Origin: Vibrio hepatarius
GTDB taxonomy: Bacteria > Pseudomonadota > Gammaproteobacteria > Enterobacterales > Vibrionaceae
Direction: 5' to 3'
DNA length: 64,000 bases
NCBI RefSeq assembly: GCF_011806575.1
Contig: NZ_JAATOO010000013.1
Coordinates: forward strand, 1-64,000
In this document: positions 36,262-45,385 of the stretch, piece after piece
How positions within the stretch are numbered: position 1 is the first letter of the stretch
Layout of the letters: each line of letters starts with the position of its first letter
Translations under genes and position numbers: made by a program
The notes under the pieces: generated by a model
What the model saw: only the letters and a program-made list of their open reading frames with translations
The model's database searches: none
Told to the model about the DNA's origin: nothing

Positions 36262-36749
36262 CACAACATCTATCAGCTGGATTTTTAAGTAATCTTGTTA
36301 TTAGTGGTATTTTTATCTCTGCCCTTTTTCTTACGATATCTAAGGCTGAGTTTATCAGCTTGAATGGAGCAATATTTGTCTTGGTCGCGGGTATATACAT
36401 TGCGATTTTATATCAGATCAACACAAGCAAAGTGACCATAACGTCTGAGCATTTATTGATTGATGGGCTGATATGGTCCTACTCAACGAGTAAAGATAAT
36501 GTCATAAGCGTGGAGATTGTTGATAACCTTAGTTCTGATGATAAACCCAAATACAGAAAAAATGGGGTTAGCATTTTTAGATATAAAGCGGGCAAATTTA
36601 CGCTAAATTCTGATTCTTCGGCGTTTATGCTGACAAATGGACAGGGTAAGTATGTGGTTGTTACTTTGAAAGATTCTAGTTACGACAAAATCATATTCAA
36701 CTTAGATGAAATGAATATAGCGACCACACCGAGTTGGTTTCATGACTAG
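36258..36749 (+). CDS. Two-TM membrane protein of the radical SAM operon
   Basis: A 163-residue protein with two N-terminal hydrophobic helices (LVISGIFISALFLTIS and GAIFVLVAGIYIAILYQ). They are followed by a beta-rich cytoplasmic domain of about 105 residues, with a layout like small PH-like bacterial membrane proteins. The start overlaps the stop of the exported protein gene, so the three genes form one translationally coupled operon. Its function is unknown; it may help in localisation, processing or immunity. Confidence 0.75.
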   Translation: MTQHLSAGFLSNLVISGIFISALFLTISKAEFISLNGAIFVLVAGIYIAILYQINTSKVTITSEHLLIDGLIWSYSTSKDNVISVEIVDNLSSDDKPKYRKNGVSIFRYKAGKFTLNSDSSAFMLTNGQGKYVVVTLKDSSYDKIIFNLDEMNIATTPSWFHD

Positions 36750-37053
36750 GTGCGTCGATGCATTAACCTTTTTGGTAATTGTAGCGTGATCTCTTTTGAG
36801 TGTGCGGTGGCTTTTGGCTCGATTGGCGCTAATGAACACATCATGCGCGAGCGATAAGTTAAAACAACCTAGAGTATTAAGTACTAATGGCACGGGAGAT
36901 GAACTAACAACATAGAAGTGCTCCTTATACTCTTAGATTCAGTTGTTAACCTAGTGATAAAATCACTAGGATTAGCTTGATATTAACTTGATCTGTTCGC
37001 CTAAAATTGGCGAAAGGGCTTTATCGTTTAATTTTATATCAATGACTTATGTC
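36750..37053. other. Intergenic region, no gene supported
   Basis: About 300 bp between the radical SAM operon and the IS remnant. A 63-codon minus-strand frame (36702-36893) overlaps the upstream gene and has no family features. Confidence 0.4.
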
Positions 37054-37430
37054 GGCTTTGTTGCTTAAATCGATGGAAGTGAGTCAAGAAGTTACGATCT
37101 GATCTGCTACGCTCATCAATCATCGAAGTCTCATGTCTCAGCCTCGTAACAAACAACTCGAAGCAGTACAACAAAGCCCTAATTCACGGAAGTTCCTAGC
37201 CTTTTTGGAGTGATGAGGAAGCAAAGCAAACAAAACAAGCGTGGTAGGCCTCACCAATTCAGTGACTTAGCCATTACTATCTAATGGTGAAACGAGTCTT
37301 CTCTATGCCATTGAGAGTGCTGCAAGGATTTATAGATTCGCTAACATCCCACTCGTTTGTCCGCATTGCACCGGTATCAGTCGTCGTGCGAAAACAAAAG
37401 GCAATGTATTGGTTACGTTAAACTTTGGTT
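37054..37430 (+). mobile_element. Decayed IS5-family element with multi-frameshifted transposase
   Basis: The left end GGCTTTGTTGCTTAAATCGA resembles IS5-group termini in Vibrio. A transposase start MSQPRNKQLEAVQQSPNSRK is readable from 37133. The match then moves between frames: SKQNKRGRPHQFSDLAITI in one and LMVKRVFSMPLRVLQGFIDS in another, each with early stops. These are conserved N-terminal segments of IS5-type transposases. The catalytic DDE part is missing, so this is a truncated, dead copy. Confidence 0.75.
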
Positions 37431-37579
37431 AGCTTCATGAACGTTATTGCCGGCTAACAAGTATCGAAGAGTGTTTTTTGGACAAGGCGACTCTCGGTTT
37501 AAATCTAGATGCTCAAAGGGTTAGCTGGACATAAGTTTAACCTCATTGAGCACCGTTATATGTTTATAAGGATTATTTC

Positions 37580-37837
37580 ATGGCATTTTCTGAGTCGGAA
37601 AGTAAAGTATTGTTATCGGTTAAGGGTGTCGGTCCTACGGTCTTGAAAAGGTTTGAAGAAATTTGGATAGATAACCTTTCTGATTTGGCGGCTTATCAAG
37701 TGGATGAGATCGCAGCAATGGTAGCTTCTATGCTACGAACGACTTGTTGGAAAAATAGCCCACAAGCTAAGGCGGCTATTAAAGCGGCAATTCAACGGGC
37801 AAAAGACGAAGTGCAATCGTCACACACCAAAGCATGA
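37580..37837 (+). CDS. Small helix-hairpin-helix protein
   Basis: An 85-residue protein. The first 50 residues match the helix-hairpin-helix pattern (LLSVKGVGPTVLKRFEEIWI, NLSDLAAYQVDEIAAMV), suggesting non-specific DNA binding. The rest is helical and basic. AAGGATT lies upstream of the ATG. It stands alone after the IS remnant and looks like mobile cargo. Function unknown. Confidence 0.7.
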   Translation: MAFSESESKVLLSVKGVGPTVLKRFEEIWIDNLSDLAAYQVDEIAAMVASMLRTTCWKNSPQAKAAIKAAIQRAKDEVQSSHTKA

Positions 37838-37944
37838 AGGAGGGCGTTGCCACCTACCGTACTTTCAGGTGCAACCCGATAGCCGTTGTGTACTGTATTG
37901 TTCTCGCCTTAAATACGAAGTGACAAACTCGGAGGTCAGGTTCA

Positions 37945-38694
37945 ATGAAAAATGGACTAGATATTTTCGGTAATGCTCTGCTGTCATATTTAAGTGGTAA
38001 CCGTGATGCCACTTTGCTTGTGCATACTGAAGGGGTTGGGTCGTATGACATCCCCGTTTCTATATTCTTTCGTCCAGCTGACTACTATCCGGTAGATCAA
38101 TACGCGCTAACGTTATGTAAAGGTAAAGTTCTTGATATTGGTGCGGGAGTCGGTGAGCACTCAATGTATCTTCAAAACATCGGTCTCGACGTAACCGCGT
38201 TAGATATTTCTTCCGTAGCGTGTGACATCATGAGAAAACGGGGTATCAGCTCTGTGATTAACCAAGATATTTTTAACGGTAAGCTTGATTCACATTTTGA
38301 CTCTTGGCTTTTGTTAGGTCGCAGCATTGGTATGGTAGGAACAGCCCCTAACTTATTGACTTTTTTACGTTTAGCCAAGCAAAATTTATCGGATACTGGG
38401 CAAGTGATCCTCAACTCGGTTAACGGTGTGGACGAGCCTGTAACGAGAAAGATTAGTTTCGAATTTTTGGGTGAAGAAAGCTCTACTTTCGAGTGGTTGG
38501 ATATTGACAGTATCTCATTAGAGATCGCCGCACTAGCGTGTGGTTTCAGCACGGAAATCATCCGGGTCGAGAACGATGACCACTACTTGGCCGTTCTTCG
38601 AAAGCTGAATTACAGTAACGCACTCAAAAGTGATGCGCAACGCTTGGCATTTCCAGCTCAGGTTGGTTTTAGTGTTTGTGAGGCAATGGTTTAA
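37945..38694 (+). CDS. Class I SAM-dependent methyltransferase
   Basis: A 249-residue protein. Motif I is LDIGAGVGEHSMYL (residues about 63-76), followed by VTALDISSVACDIMRKRG with the acidic residue expected to contact the SAM ribose, and a Rossmann-like rest. The substrate cannot be told from sequence. GGAGG lies upstream of the start. It is separated from its neighbours by about 100 bp on each side and shares no obvious function with them. Confidence 0.75.
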   Translation: MKNGLDIFGNALLSYLSGNRDATLLVHTEGVGSYDIPVSIFFRPADYYPVDQYALTLCKGKVLDIGAGVGEHSMYLQNIGLDVTALDISSVACDIMRKRGISSVINQDIFNGKLDSHFDSWLLLGRSIGMVGTAPNLLTFLRLAKQNLSDTGQVILNSVNGVDEPVTRKISFEFLGEESSTFEWLDIDSISLEIAALACGFSTEIIRVENDDHYLAVLRKLNYSNALKSDAQRLAFPAQVGFSVCEAMV

Positions 38695-38773
38695 GTTAGC
38701 GGATAGTATCGCTCATACCTGAATGTGGCGTTAGCTTTTCATCGATCACATTATTAAAAGTAAGGGAATTGCT

Positions 38774-39265
38774 ATGAAGATTGTCAAGCCGCTTGTGTGC
38801 CTAGCTTTGAGCGCAACATCGTTTGGAACCGTAGCCAGTTCAGAGCAACTGTTAGGTGCATGGCAGTGCAGTTCAGTATTACCTATTTCTTGGCTCGATG
38901 CGCTGAGTATCTATTCTCCTGACGGGAGTTTTAAAGGTGTAGCCAACTCAGTTACTCAAACTAATGTTAACGATAGAGTGGTTGAGTTTGACTTGTATGC
39001 TGATGGTTCGTGGTCTTTGAACGGTAATGTATTGGTTACAGACATCGAAAGCATCGAAGTGATTCCTAAAAACTTGCAGGCAGAGAAAGGGATTGAAGCC
39101 ATAACAGAGGCTGTTAACCAGCCTTCAATATTACATTCTGAACTAGAAGTCACGCTCCTGACTCGCGACAGTTTACAAACAAAAAGTAAAGATGGGGTAG
39201 TCGACAATTGCCGCCGAGTTATCTCAGCCTCTGAACTAAAAAGCAAAAGCGAACAACCTATTTAA
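38774..39265 (+). CDS. Secreted protein of unknown function
   Basis: A 163-residue protein with a clear Sec signal (MKIVKPLVCLALSATSFGTV, cleavage near VASS). The mature part begins EQLLGAWQCSS and contains FDLYADGSWSLNG, a pattern seen in small lipocalin-like or stress-related periplasmic proteins. Two cysteines in the mature part may form a disulfide. No named family is recognised. AAGGGAA precedes the ATG. Confidence 0.7.
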   Translation: MKIVKPLVCLALSATSFGTVASSEQLLGAWQCSSVLPISWLDALSIYSPDGSFKGVANSVTQTNVNDRVVEFDLYADGSWSLNGNVLVTDIESIEVIPKNLQAEKGIEAITEAVNQPSILHSELEVTLLTRDSLQTKSKDGVVDNCRRVISASELKSKSEQPI

Positions 39266-39446
39266 GGAGTGAATTCCAAGGCCTAGTATTAGTAGTTTGC
39301 TTCCACTTTAGTGTTAAGGTGCGGGTCAGGTCGTTGCGTTGTCTCACTGCTTAACGGTGGCGTTAGTTGTTTTTTAGTGCCCCACTTTATCTACCAATCA
39401 TCTCAGTGGGTTACTATTTGAGAGAAAAGACGTGTGAGGGTATGAC

Positions 39447-39995
39447 ATGACTGAGTTTGAAAAAATGTGCCAAGGTGTGGACTATGATGCGAGCAGTTCT
39501 GAGTTCGGCATTCTTAGAAACAGAGCCTTTGACCTACTAAAAGAAATAAACCAACGGCAGTTTGAAGCCGCTAAGCCGTACGTTGCCCAACTATTAGAAT
39601 CTTTCGGAGAAAATAGTGTTGTTTGTCCTCCTTTCTTATGTGAGTACGGAAAAACTATTTCTGTCGGGCGCGACACGTATATCAATATGGGGGTGACAAT
39701 GTTAGACAATGCCACGATCAAAATTGGCAATAATGTAATGATTGGCCCTAATTCGCAGTTTTACACCCCAACCCATTCGCTTGATTACCAACGACGTCGT
39801 CAGTGGGAAGTCCACAGTCTTCCGATTATGGTTGAAGATGACGTTTGGATTGGTGGTAATGTTGTGATTTGTCAGGGGGTGACAGTGGGTGCGCGCGCTG
39901 TGGTCGCGGCGGGCTCGGTTGTCACCAAAGATGTTGCACCGGATACGCTTGTTGGTGGGACACCCGCAAAATTCATTAGAAAACTCACTCCGTGA
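39447..39995 (+). CDS. Maltose/galactoside O-acetyltransferase family protein
   Basis: A 182-residue left-handed beta-helix acetyltransferase of the Maa/LacA/NodL group. It has the N-terminal Maa domain (DASSSEFGILRNRAFDLLKE), hexapeptide repeats (MLDNATIKIGNNVMIGPNSQ) and the catalytic His in YTPTHSLDYQRRRQ. The C-terminal GGTPAKFIRKL is also family-typical. It transfers acetyl from acetyl-CoA to a sugar; the specific sugar is unknown. It belongs to the cargo-like gene series 37.6-40.0 kb. Confidence 0.85.
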   Translation: MTEFEKMCQGVDYDASSSEFGILRNRAFDLLKEINQRQFEAAKPYVAQLLESFGENSVVCPPFLCEYGKTISVGRDTYINMGVTMLDNATIKIGNNVMIGPNSQFYTPTHSLDYQRRRQWEVHSLPIMVEDDVWIGGNVVICQGVTVGARAVVAAGSVVTKDVAPDTLVGGTPAKFIRKLTP

Positions 39996-40191
39996 AGGAC
40001 GGCAGCGAAAAAGGCGTCCAACAGGGGTAAGTTAACGTTTGGCGGCTGTTGTCCCTTAGCAATGTGGTTTCGGTTGTAAATTGCATGTTATTTTCCCATA
40101 CCGATCGTTATTGTGTTAATTGGGGTGGCTCTCTCGGCGTTGTTCCTCTGGCCAGCTCGTACCCGAGGGTTTGCTTTCTGATTGTAGCCAT

Positions 40192-40213
40192 GCCCCCGAA
40201 CAGAATAGGGGGC
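40192..40213 (-). terminator. Hairpin after the YheO-type regulator
   Basis: GCCCCC (40192-40197) and GGGGGC (40208-40213) pair with a 10-base loop, six bases after the regulator stop on the minus strand. There is no T run, so this is tentative. Confidence 0.35.
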
Positions 40214-40218
40214 GTGGT

Positions 40219-40875
40219 TTACTTGGTTTCCAGCTCTCTTAGATAGAGATAAACGGTATCTCGAGAGATGCCGAGTAGGTTGGCGACAAGAAGTTTGCTG
40301 TCTTTGTATTTGAAAATGCCCAACTCATATAACCTTGTTACAACCTCTCGATTTCGTTTTGAGGGCAAGATCGTGGGGTTAGCCAATACTTCGTTGCGAA
40401 CTGTTTCTATGGTGCTATCAATGGTTTCATCCAAGTTCTTGGCAAATGTTTCCGGGGATTGGATGTTTTCTCTGAAGCCGAATGGCAACAAGTTCTTCAG
40501 AAACGATTGCATTGGTGCATCCATATCGATGTTCACGCAAAGTAGGCCAATCGCGTCACCTTTAGAGTTGCGGACAATGGTTGTTATTGAGCGCAGCGTT
40601 TTACCGCTAGCGCTTTTTGTTAAGTAGGAATCAGATACGTCCTTGCCTTCATTCAGCTTAAGCAGTGCCAGGTTGGTAATTGGAGCTCCGCATTCGCGTC
40701 CAGTAATATGACCATTGACAATCTTAAGTATCGATGGGGATTTGGCATCGAGGCTGTGGAGCACCACCTCAGTATGTTCGCCATACATTTTTGCGATCCC
40801 TTCGACCACATTTTCCATGGCTTTAAGGATGTCATAGTCGCTTTGCGTTAATTCTGTTAGTCCCAATTTACCCAC
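40219..40875 (-). CDS. YheO-family transcriptional regulator (PAS-like sensor plus HTH)
   Basis: A 218-residue regulator. Residues about 15-125 form the YheO/PAS_6 sensor domain (IAKMYGEHTEVVLHSLDAKS, then TTIVRNSKGDAIGLLCVNID) and the C-terminal 55 residues carry an HTH (GIFKYKDSKLLVANLLGISR). The DauR branch of this family senses amino acid-related ligands. It is co-oriented with and nine bases downstream of cyuA, so it likely controls cysteine degradation. The twin palindromes at 42431 and 42564 are candidate binding sites. Confidence 0.85.
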   Translation of the reverse strand: MGKLGLTELTQSDYDILKAMENVVEGIAKMYGEHTEVVLHSLDAKSPSILKIVNGHITGRECGAPITNLALLKLNEGKDVSDSYLTKSASGKTLRSITTIVRNSKGDAIGLLCVNIDMDAPMQSFLKNLLPFGFRENIQSPETFAKNLDETIDSTIETVRNEVLANPTILPSKRNREVVTRLYELGIFKYKDSKLLVANLLGISRDTVYLYLRELETK

Positions 40876-40884
40876 CTTATTGTT

Positions 40885-42159
40885 TTAAGCTGACATGATT
40901 TCGATAATGGTTGAGTCAGTTGTTCTCATGCCATTACTTACCATCGAGCCAACATTTTTAATGGTTTGCTCCACTTCGTTGGCAACGATCCCTTGACCTG
41001 ATACAGAGCTGTTACGCAATGCCATCATAAAGGAACGAGCGGCAGTCGTTGAGGAAGTACATACTTTCATTGCACAGGAAGATTTTGCCCCATCACAAAC
41101 CATGCCCGAAGTATCGCTAATTACGTTCTGAATGGCATAACAGGATTGCTCGAAAGTGCCTCCCGCGAGATAGACCATGGCCATTGCAGCTGCTGAGCTC
41201 GTCACTGTGTTACCACAAAATGCTGATAGAGGAGGATAATGCGATTTGATGTATATTGCACCTAGATGGCTCATAATTAGTGCGCGAGCCAACTGTTCTT
41301 CTGAGCATTTAAAAAAATCTGCGGTCACAACGACAGGAAGTGTGGCGGCGATACCTTGATTGCCACTACCAAAGTTACTCATCGCAGGTAGTGTCGCTCC
41401 CCCCATGCGCGCATCAGATGCAGCCGATGTGATCATTTGAATGTTGGTCATCAAGTCTTCAGAGAGAAGGCCGGATTTCACGTTTTCTTTGATGGTGCGA
41501 CCAATCTCCAAGCCATATCGATTCTTTAAACCTTCATTGGATAGGTTTTGATTGAGAACCGCGGAGTCCAAAATGAAAGAGATGTCGTCGAACTCGGCAT
41601 TCAAAGCGAAGTCGTAGATTTTCTCGATTGAGACATCGATACCCTTACAAACAGAGTCTGTTTCAATCGAGTCTTCTTTTTTCAACTGGTAGGTCATCAT
41701 GCCGTTAAGATATTTCGTCACAACATTGGTGTGGCCACCGCTTATTGTCACAACGGATGTGCTGTGCTCATAAGTAGCTACAACCGAGCAATAGATGAAC
41801 TCTTCAGCGGCGATACGGTGAATCTTTACTTTGCCTGCATCAATAAGTGCTTGAGCCTTCTCAACGTCAGCGGCAGAGATATCGGCTAACACCTCCAAAC
41901 CAGCGTCTGCGTTTCCACCGATGGCACCAGATGCCGCGGCGATAGGGAGACCAATTCTCCTTGTTCCTGGTACATATACGCCCATGGAGTTTTTGTAGAG
42001 ATTATCGGACACAAAAACGTCAATAGCGTCCGGTGTAATGCCAAGTTCCTTCGCTGCGACAGCTGACGCAAACGCCGCTGATATTGGTTCAGTACATCCT
42101 AGTGCAGGTTTAACAACCTGCTTAATAATGCCGATGTACTGTTGCCATTCTTTTTTCAT
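40885..42159 (-). CDS. cyuA: L-cysteine desulfidase (CyuA / YhaM family)
   Basis: A 424-residue enzyme of the UPF0597/CyuA family, which converts L-cysteine to pyruvate, ammonia and sulfide with a 4Fe-4S cluster. Cys22 in PALGCTEP and the cysteines in [16 protein letters not shown] match the cluster ligands of the family. It is divergent from an amino acid permease gene and upstream of a YheO-type regulator, a set consistent with cysteine uptake and detoxification. It may also act in anaerobic cysteine catabolism. Confidence 0.88.
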   Translation of the reverse strand: MKKEWQQYIGIIKQVVKPALGCTEPISAAFASAVAAKELGITPDAIDVFVSDNLYKNSMGVYVPGTRRIGLPIAAASGAIGGNADAGLEVLADISAADVEKAQALIDAGKVKIHRIAAEEFIYCSVVATYEHSTSVVTISGGHTNVVTKYLNGMMTYQLKKEDSIETDSVCKGIDVSIEKIYDFALNAEFDDISFILDSAVLNQNLSNEGLKNRYGLEIGRTIKENVKSGLLSEDLMTNIQMITSAASDARMGGATLPAMSNFGSGNQGIAATLPVVVTADFFKCSEEQLARALIMSHLGAIYIKSHYPPLSAFCGNTVTSSAAAMAMVYLAGGTFEQSCYAIQNVISDTSGMVCDGAKSSCAMKVCTSSTTAARSFMMALRNSSVSGQGIVANEVEQTIKNVGSMVSNGMRTTDSTIIEIMSA

Positions 42160-42430
42160 GATTAACCTCGTTAAGCTTTGTGAGCTACGGCTGCTAGTTC
42201 TGCCGAAACATCAAGTGGAAGATCGTTAACTGCGCAACATCTACGAACAGGGCAACTGGTTTTGAAGATGTCAAAATCGGGCCTTTTAATGCCGCCATGT
42301 GATACTGGCTAGTTGTTTTTGGTGTTTTGCTTTAGCGAATTACTTCTTTTTATCAAATTATAAATTTCTCAAATATTTTTTAGTTTTTTGGGTTTGCTTG
42401 AATTTTTAACCACATGTTTGTTCAAAAATA

Positions 42431-42450
42431 TTATCAAATATATTTGATAA
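42431..42450. promoter_or_regulatory. Candidate operator, palindrome 1
   Basis: TTATCAAATATATTTGATAA is a perfect 20-bp palindrome in the intergenic region shared by cyuA and the permease. It has the same TCAAATATATTTGA core as palindrome 2, with centres 131 bp apart. Confidence 0.65.
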
Positions 42451-42563
42451 AAATAGCATAAATAAGCTAAAAGTAAGCTCAAAATCACATTTACATCTGT
42501 TTAAATGATCGGCATTCCAAAAAAATATGAATTTTATATGGATAGGTTGTTGTTTGGTTTCTG

Positions 42564-42579
42564 CTCAAATATATTTGAG
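42564..42579. promoter_or_regulatory. Candidate operator, palindrome 2
   Basis: CTCAAATATATTTGAG is a perfect 16-bp palindrome, 26 bp upstream of the permease ATG, sharing its core with palindrome 1. Its position suggests that it overlaps or lies just downstream of the permease promoter. Confidence 0.65.
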
Positions 42580-42605
42580 TAAACCACCAACAAGAGAATG
42601 TCAAA

Positions 42606-43928
42606 ATGACGGAAAGCGTAGAGGCTCTAAGCCCAAAAACACAGAAACAACCAGTTCACGAAAAAGCTCGTATGACCCACTCTGAGTGGAGCGAAGCCAT
42701 AAAGTTTGATTCAACAGATATTGGCTGGATTATTATGTCAATTGGCATGGCAATCGGTGCCGGGATTGTTTTTCTACCTGTTAAAGTCGGCGTCTTGGGG
42801 CTTTGGGTCTTTTTGGCATCCGCGATCATCGGCTATCCCGCGATGTACCTTTTTCAAAAGCTTTTCATCAACACCCTTTCCGAGTCGCCTAAGTGCCAAG
42901 ACTACGCAGGTGTGATTTCAGGATATCTAGGGAATAAGTGGGGGGCATTCCTTGGTGGGCTGTACTTCATCATGATAGTGATTTGGATGTTCGTTTACTC
43001 AACCGCGATGACAAATGATAGTGCTTCTTTCCTCCAGAGCTTTGGAGTAACCGACGGGGTGTTGTCTGATAATCCGTTCTATGGGTTGGCTTTGGTGATT
43101 GCGCTGGTGGCGGTGGCGTCCAGAGGTGAGCAGCTTCTTTTCAAAGTGAGTTCGGGCTTGGTTTTGGTCAAGTTAGGTACAGTTGCTCTGCTTGGATTGA
43201 TGATGGTTAGCCGTTGGGATACTGGGAACATTGGTGACGTTCCTACATTGGCTGCGTCTTGGAAGGATGTTATCGAACTTCTGCCTTTTACGCTGACTTC
43301 AATTTTGTTTATTCAGTCGCTAAGCCCAATGGTGATCTCTTACCGTTCTCGAGAAAAATCGATTGAAGTCGCTCGTCATAAAGCAATGCGTTCAATGAAC
43401 ATCGCTTTCGGGATCTTGTTTATAACGGTATTTTTCTATGCTATCTCGTTCACGCTGGCTATGTCGCACGAGCAGGCGCTCATCGCGCAAGAGCAAAACA
43501 TTTCGGCGCTGGCAATGGTTGCTTCGAGCATGGACGGTGCAACACTCAAACTGCTCAGCCTTACTTTGAACATCTTCTCGGTAATCACTGCATTCTTCGG
43601 TGTTTACTTAGGTTTCCGTGATTCCTGCCAGGGTCTAGTGATGATGGCTCTTAAGAAAGTCATGCCAGAAGACAAGATAAACCCGAAATCGGTAGCCAAA
43701 GGCATCAGCCTTGCTGCGATTTGTTTAGCTTGGGGGGCTATTGTTCTGAATTTGCCAGTCCTTAGCTTCACATCAATCTGTAGCCCAATCTTTGGTATGA
43801 TTGGTTGCTTGATCCCAGCTTATCTGGTCTACAAAGTACCGTCTCTTCATAAGTACAAAGGTATATCTTTATACTTAATTATCGGAACTGGTTTGCTACT
43901 TTGCGTATCACCGTTTATGGCATTCTGA
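42606..43928 (+). CDS. HAAAP-family amino acid permease, probably for cysteine or serine
   Basis: A 440-residue membrane protein with about 11 hydrophobic helices. The first contains the family motif IGWIIMSIGMAIGAGIVFLP, and PFTLTSILFIQSLSPMVISY is another typical segment of the SdaC/TdcC/CyuP (hydroxy/aromatic amino acid permease) family. It is divergent from cyuA, so cysteine is the likely substrate by analogy with E. coli cyuP-cyuA; serine is also possible. It ends shortly before a terminator. Confidence 0.85.
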   Translation: MTESVEALSPKTQKQPVHEKARMTHSEWSEAIKFDSTDIGWIIMSIGMAIGAGIVFLPVKVGVLGLWVFLASAIIGYPAMYLFQKLFINTLSESPKCQDYAGVISGYLGNKWGAFLGGLYFIMIVIWMFVYSTAMTNDSASFLQSFGVTDGVLSDNPFYGLALVIALVAVASRGEQLLFKVSSGLVLVKLGTVALLGLMMVSRWDTGNIGDVPTLAASWKDVIELLPFTLTSILFIQSLSPMVISYRSREKSIEVARHKAMRSMNIAFGILFITVFFYAISFTLAMSHEQALIAQEQNISALAMVASSMDGATLKLLSLTLNIFSVITAFFGVYLGFRDSCQGLVMMALKKVMPEDKINPKSVAKGISLAAICLAWGAIVLNLPVLSFTSICSPIFGMIGCLIPAYLVYKVPSLHKYKGISLYLIIGTGLLLCVSPFMAF

Positions 43929-43960
43929 TCCGACTTGATCAGAGGTGATACGTTTTAACC

Positions 43961-43991
43961 AAAACGCTCGAAGTACTTCATCGGGCGTTTT
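43961..43991 (+). terminator. Intrinsic terminator of the permease gene
   Basis: AAAACGC (43961-43967) pairs with GCGTTTT (43985-43991), with further pairing inside the 17-base loop. It lies 32 bases after the permease stop. Confidence 0.65.
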
Positions 43992-44125
43992 ATAGTTCAT
44001 AGCCGCGAATGAAAGATCTTTCGCTTCTGTCTGTTAAGTGTCTGGTAAATCGCGTCCTACCTTTTCATCAGTCATTCGTTTCCTTAGTGATTTTCCCTAT
44101 CGGCTTGCTACTTCCTGTTAACCAT

Positions 44126-44200
44126 CCTCAAATCAGAGCCTGATCTGCAAGGTAGGGCAGAGCCGCTTCGCGCCCTTGCAGATAAGAACCATGTTTGAGG
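44126..44200. other. Foldable 75-nt structure upstream of the RadC-family gene
   Basis: Two nested perfect stems: outer CCTCAAA (44126-44132) / TTTGAGG (44194-44200) and inner ATCTGCAAGG (44143-44152) / CCTTGCAGAT (44174-44183), with a GC-rich loop. It lies 56 bases before the radC-like start. It may be a leader RNA structure, a protein-bound site, or a single-strand replication or recombination signal of the mobile element. Confidence 0.5.
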
Positions 44201-44256
44201 TCTGGACAGTCAGGCGACGACGAAGATGAAAATGCACTCGATAAGGAAACATAGCC

Positions 44257-44910
44257 ATGACTGACTCAAACGTAGACCACTCAACCATCACTAATCAGCC
44301 ACAAGCGACTAAGTTCTCGAACTTAGCGTCGAAAGCTTCCTCTAAAGATGAGTTTTCAAAGCCTTTTCAAGAGAACCACCAACTGATAAATACCCAATTG
44401 GCTGAATGTCAAACCATCGGGCTATCGAAAATGCCGAGTGGTTACGCGGATACTGCTTTGTTTACGGCTGACGAACAAACCGTGTTAGCTGCCGCAGCAG
44501 ACATTCTTCACTCAAAGTTGTTCATCAGCGAACAACCCGCGCTGACATCTCCGGATGTGGTGAAAAATTATTGCCGTTTCTCATTAGCGGCAAAGGAGCA
44601 TGAAGTATTCGGTGTTATTTTTCTGGATAACCAGCATCGAGTACGCGCATCAACTGAACTGTTCAATGGTACGGTCGACGCGGCTTCGGTCTATCCACGT
44701 GAAGTGGTGAAGAAGGCGCTTGCTGAGAATGCCGCTGCAGTGATCTTTTATCATAATCACCCATCGGGCATGGCGGAACCGAGCCAAGCTGACCGACGGA
44801 TCACTCGGCGCCTAATTGATGCGCTGGCCTTAGTTGATATCAAAGTCCTCGATCACTTTGTTGTGTCCTTTGAAGAGACGGTGTCCTTTGCAGAAAGGGG
44901 GTGGATGTAA
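44257..44910 (+). CDS. RadC-family JAB-domain protein of a mobile element
   Basis: A 217-residue protein. The N-terminal 55 residues are Ser/Thr/Gln-rich and disordered. The JAB1/MPN+-like domain carries the intact metal-site pattern [14 protein letters not shown] with an upstream Glu ([17 protein letters not shown]). RadC-like genes of this kind are common on integrative elements, and the old DNA-repair role is not supported. AAGGAAA precedes the ATG. It is convergent with the stb-like operon. Confidence 0.85.
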   Translation: MTDSNVDHSTITNQPQATKFSNLASKASSKDEFSKPFQENHQLINTQLAECQTIGLSKMPSGYADTALFTADEQTVLAAAADILHSKLFISEQPALTSPDVVKNYCRFSLAAKEHEVFGVIFLDNQHRVRASTELFNGTVDAASVYPREVVKKALAENAAAVIFYHNHPSGMAEPSQADRRITRRLIDALALVDIKVLDHFVVSFEETVSFAERGWM

Positions 44911-44941
44911 CACAAGGCCGCTAAAGCGGCCTGTTGCTTGA

Positions 44942-45376
44942 TTACAAGATAAACGCGAGCAAATAAAAGATCCCACCAATAACACTGCCGGTTAACAGAG
45001 CGACAGTAAGCGAGTGGATGAAAATTAGCCTCTTATACTCGCAGATCGTTTCTACAATCTTTTGTTCAATGGTATCGAGTTGTTGCACATATCGTGACGA
45101 CAACCGCTTGTCTAAGGATTCCACGTACGCTTGTTGTTGCTCGCTTTGACAGGCACAGAATACTTGGTGATGTTGGTTGATCGCATCACGTAGTTGTCTC
45201 GTGTGATGCTCGACCTCACTGGTGATATCCAGTACGCGATTAATCTTTTGCTGAAATGCTGCATCGTACTCGCGAGGTACCGTCTTGAGAGCCTCTGACA
45301 ACGAGCTTATTTCTTCTCGCAACTCATGCAGTTCCATCACCGTCAGCTCTTTTGTTACGGCGGCTAGGTTTGTCAT
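44942..45376 (-). CDS. StbC-like protein with C-terminal membrane helix
   Basis: A 144-residue protein that is largely coiled coil (MELHELREEISSLSEALKTV onward) with a C-terminal hydrophobic segment (SLTVALLTGSVIGGIFYLLA). It is the third gene of an operon with a P-loop ATPase and a small first protein, the same layout as stbABC plasmid stability operons. The name rests on context and the sequence does not prove it. Confidence 0.6.
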   Translation of the reverse strand: MTNLAAVTKELTVMELHELREEISSLSEALKTVPREYDAAFQQKINRVLDITSEVEHHTRQLRDAINQHHQVFCACQSEQQQAYVESLDKRLSSRYVQQLDTIEQKIVETICEYKRLIFIHSLTVALLTGSVIGGIFYLLAFIL

Positions 45377-45385
45377 TGGGTGGCC

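Noticed and set aside
37440..39450. Integron attC sites between the cargo genes
   Set aside because: GGCGTTAG occurs twice, but the flanking bases do not fit the GTTRRRY/RYYYAAC consensus and I could not find matching complementary ends. Reported only as a weak hint.
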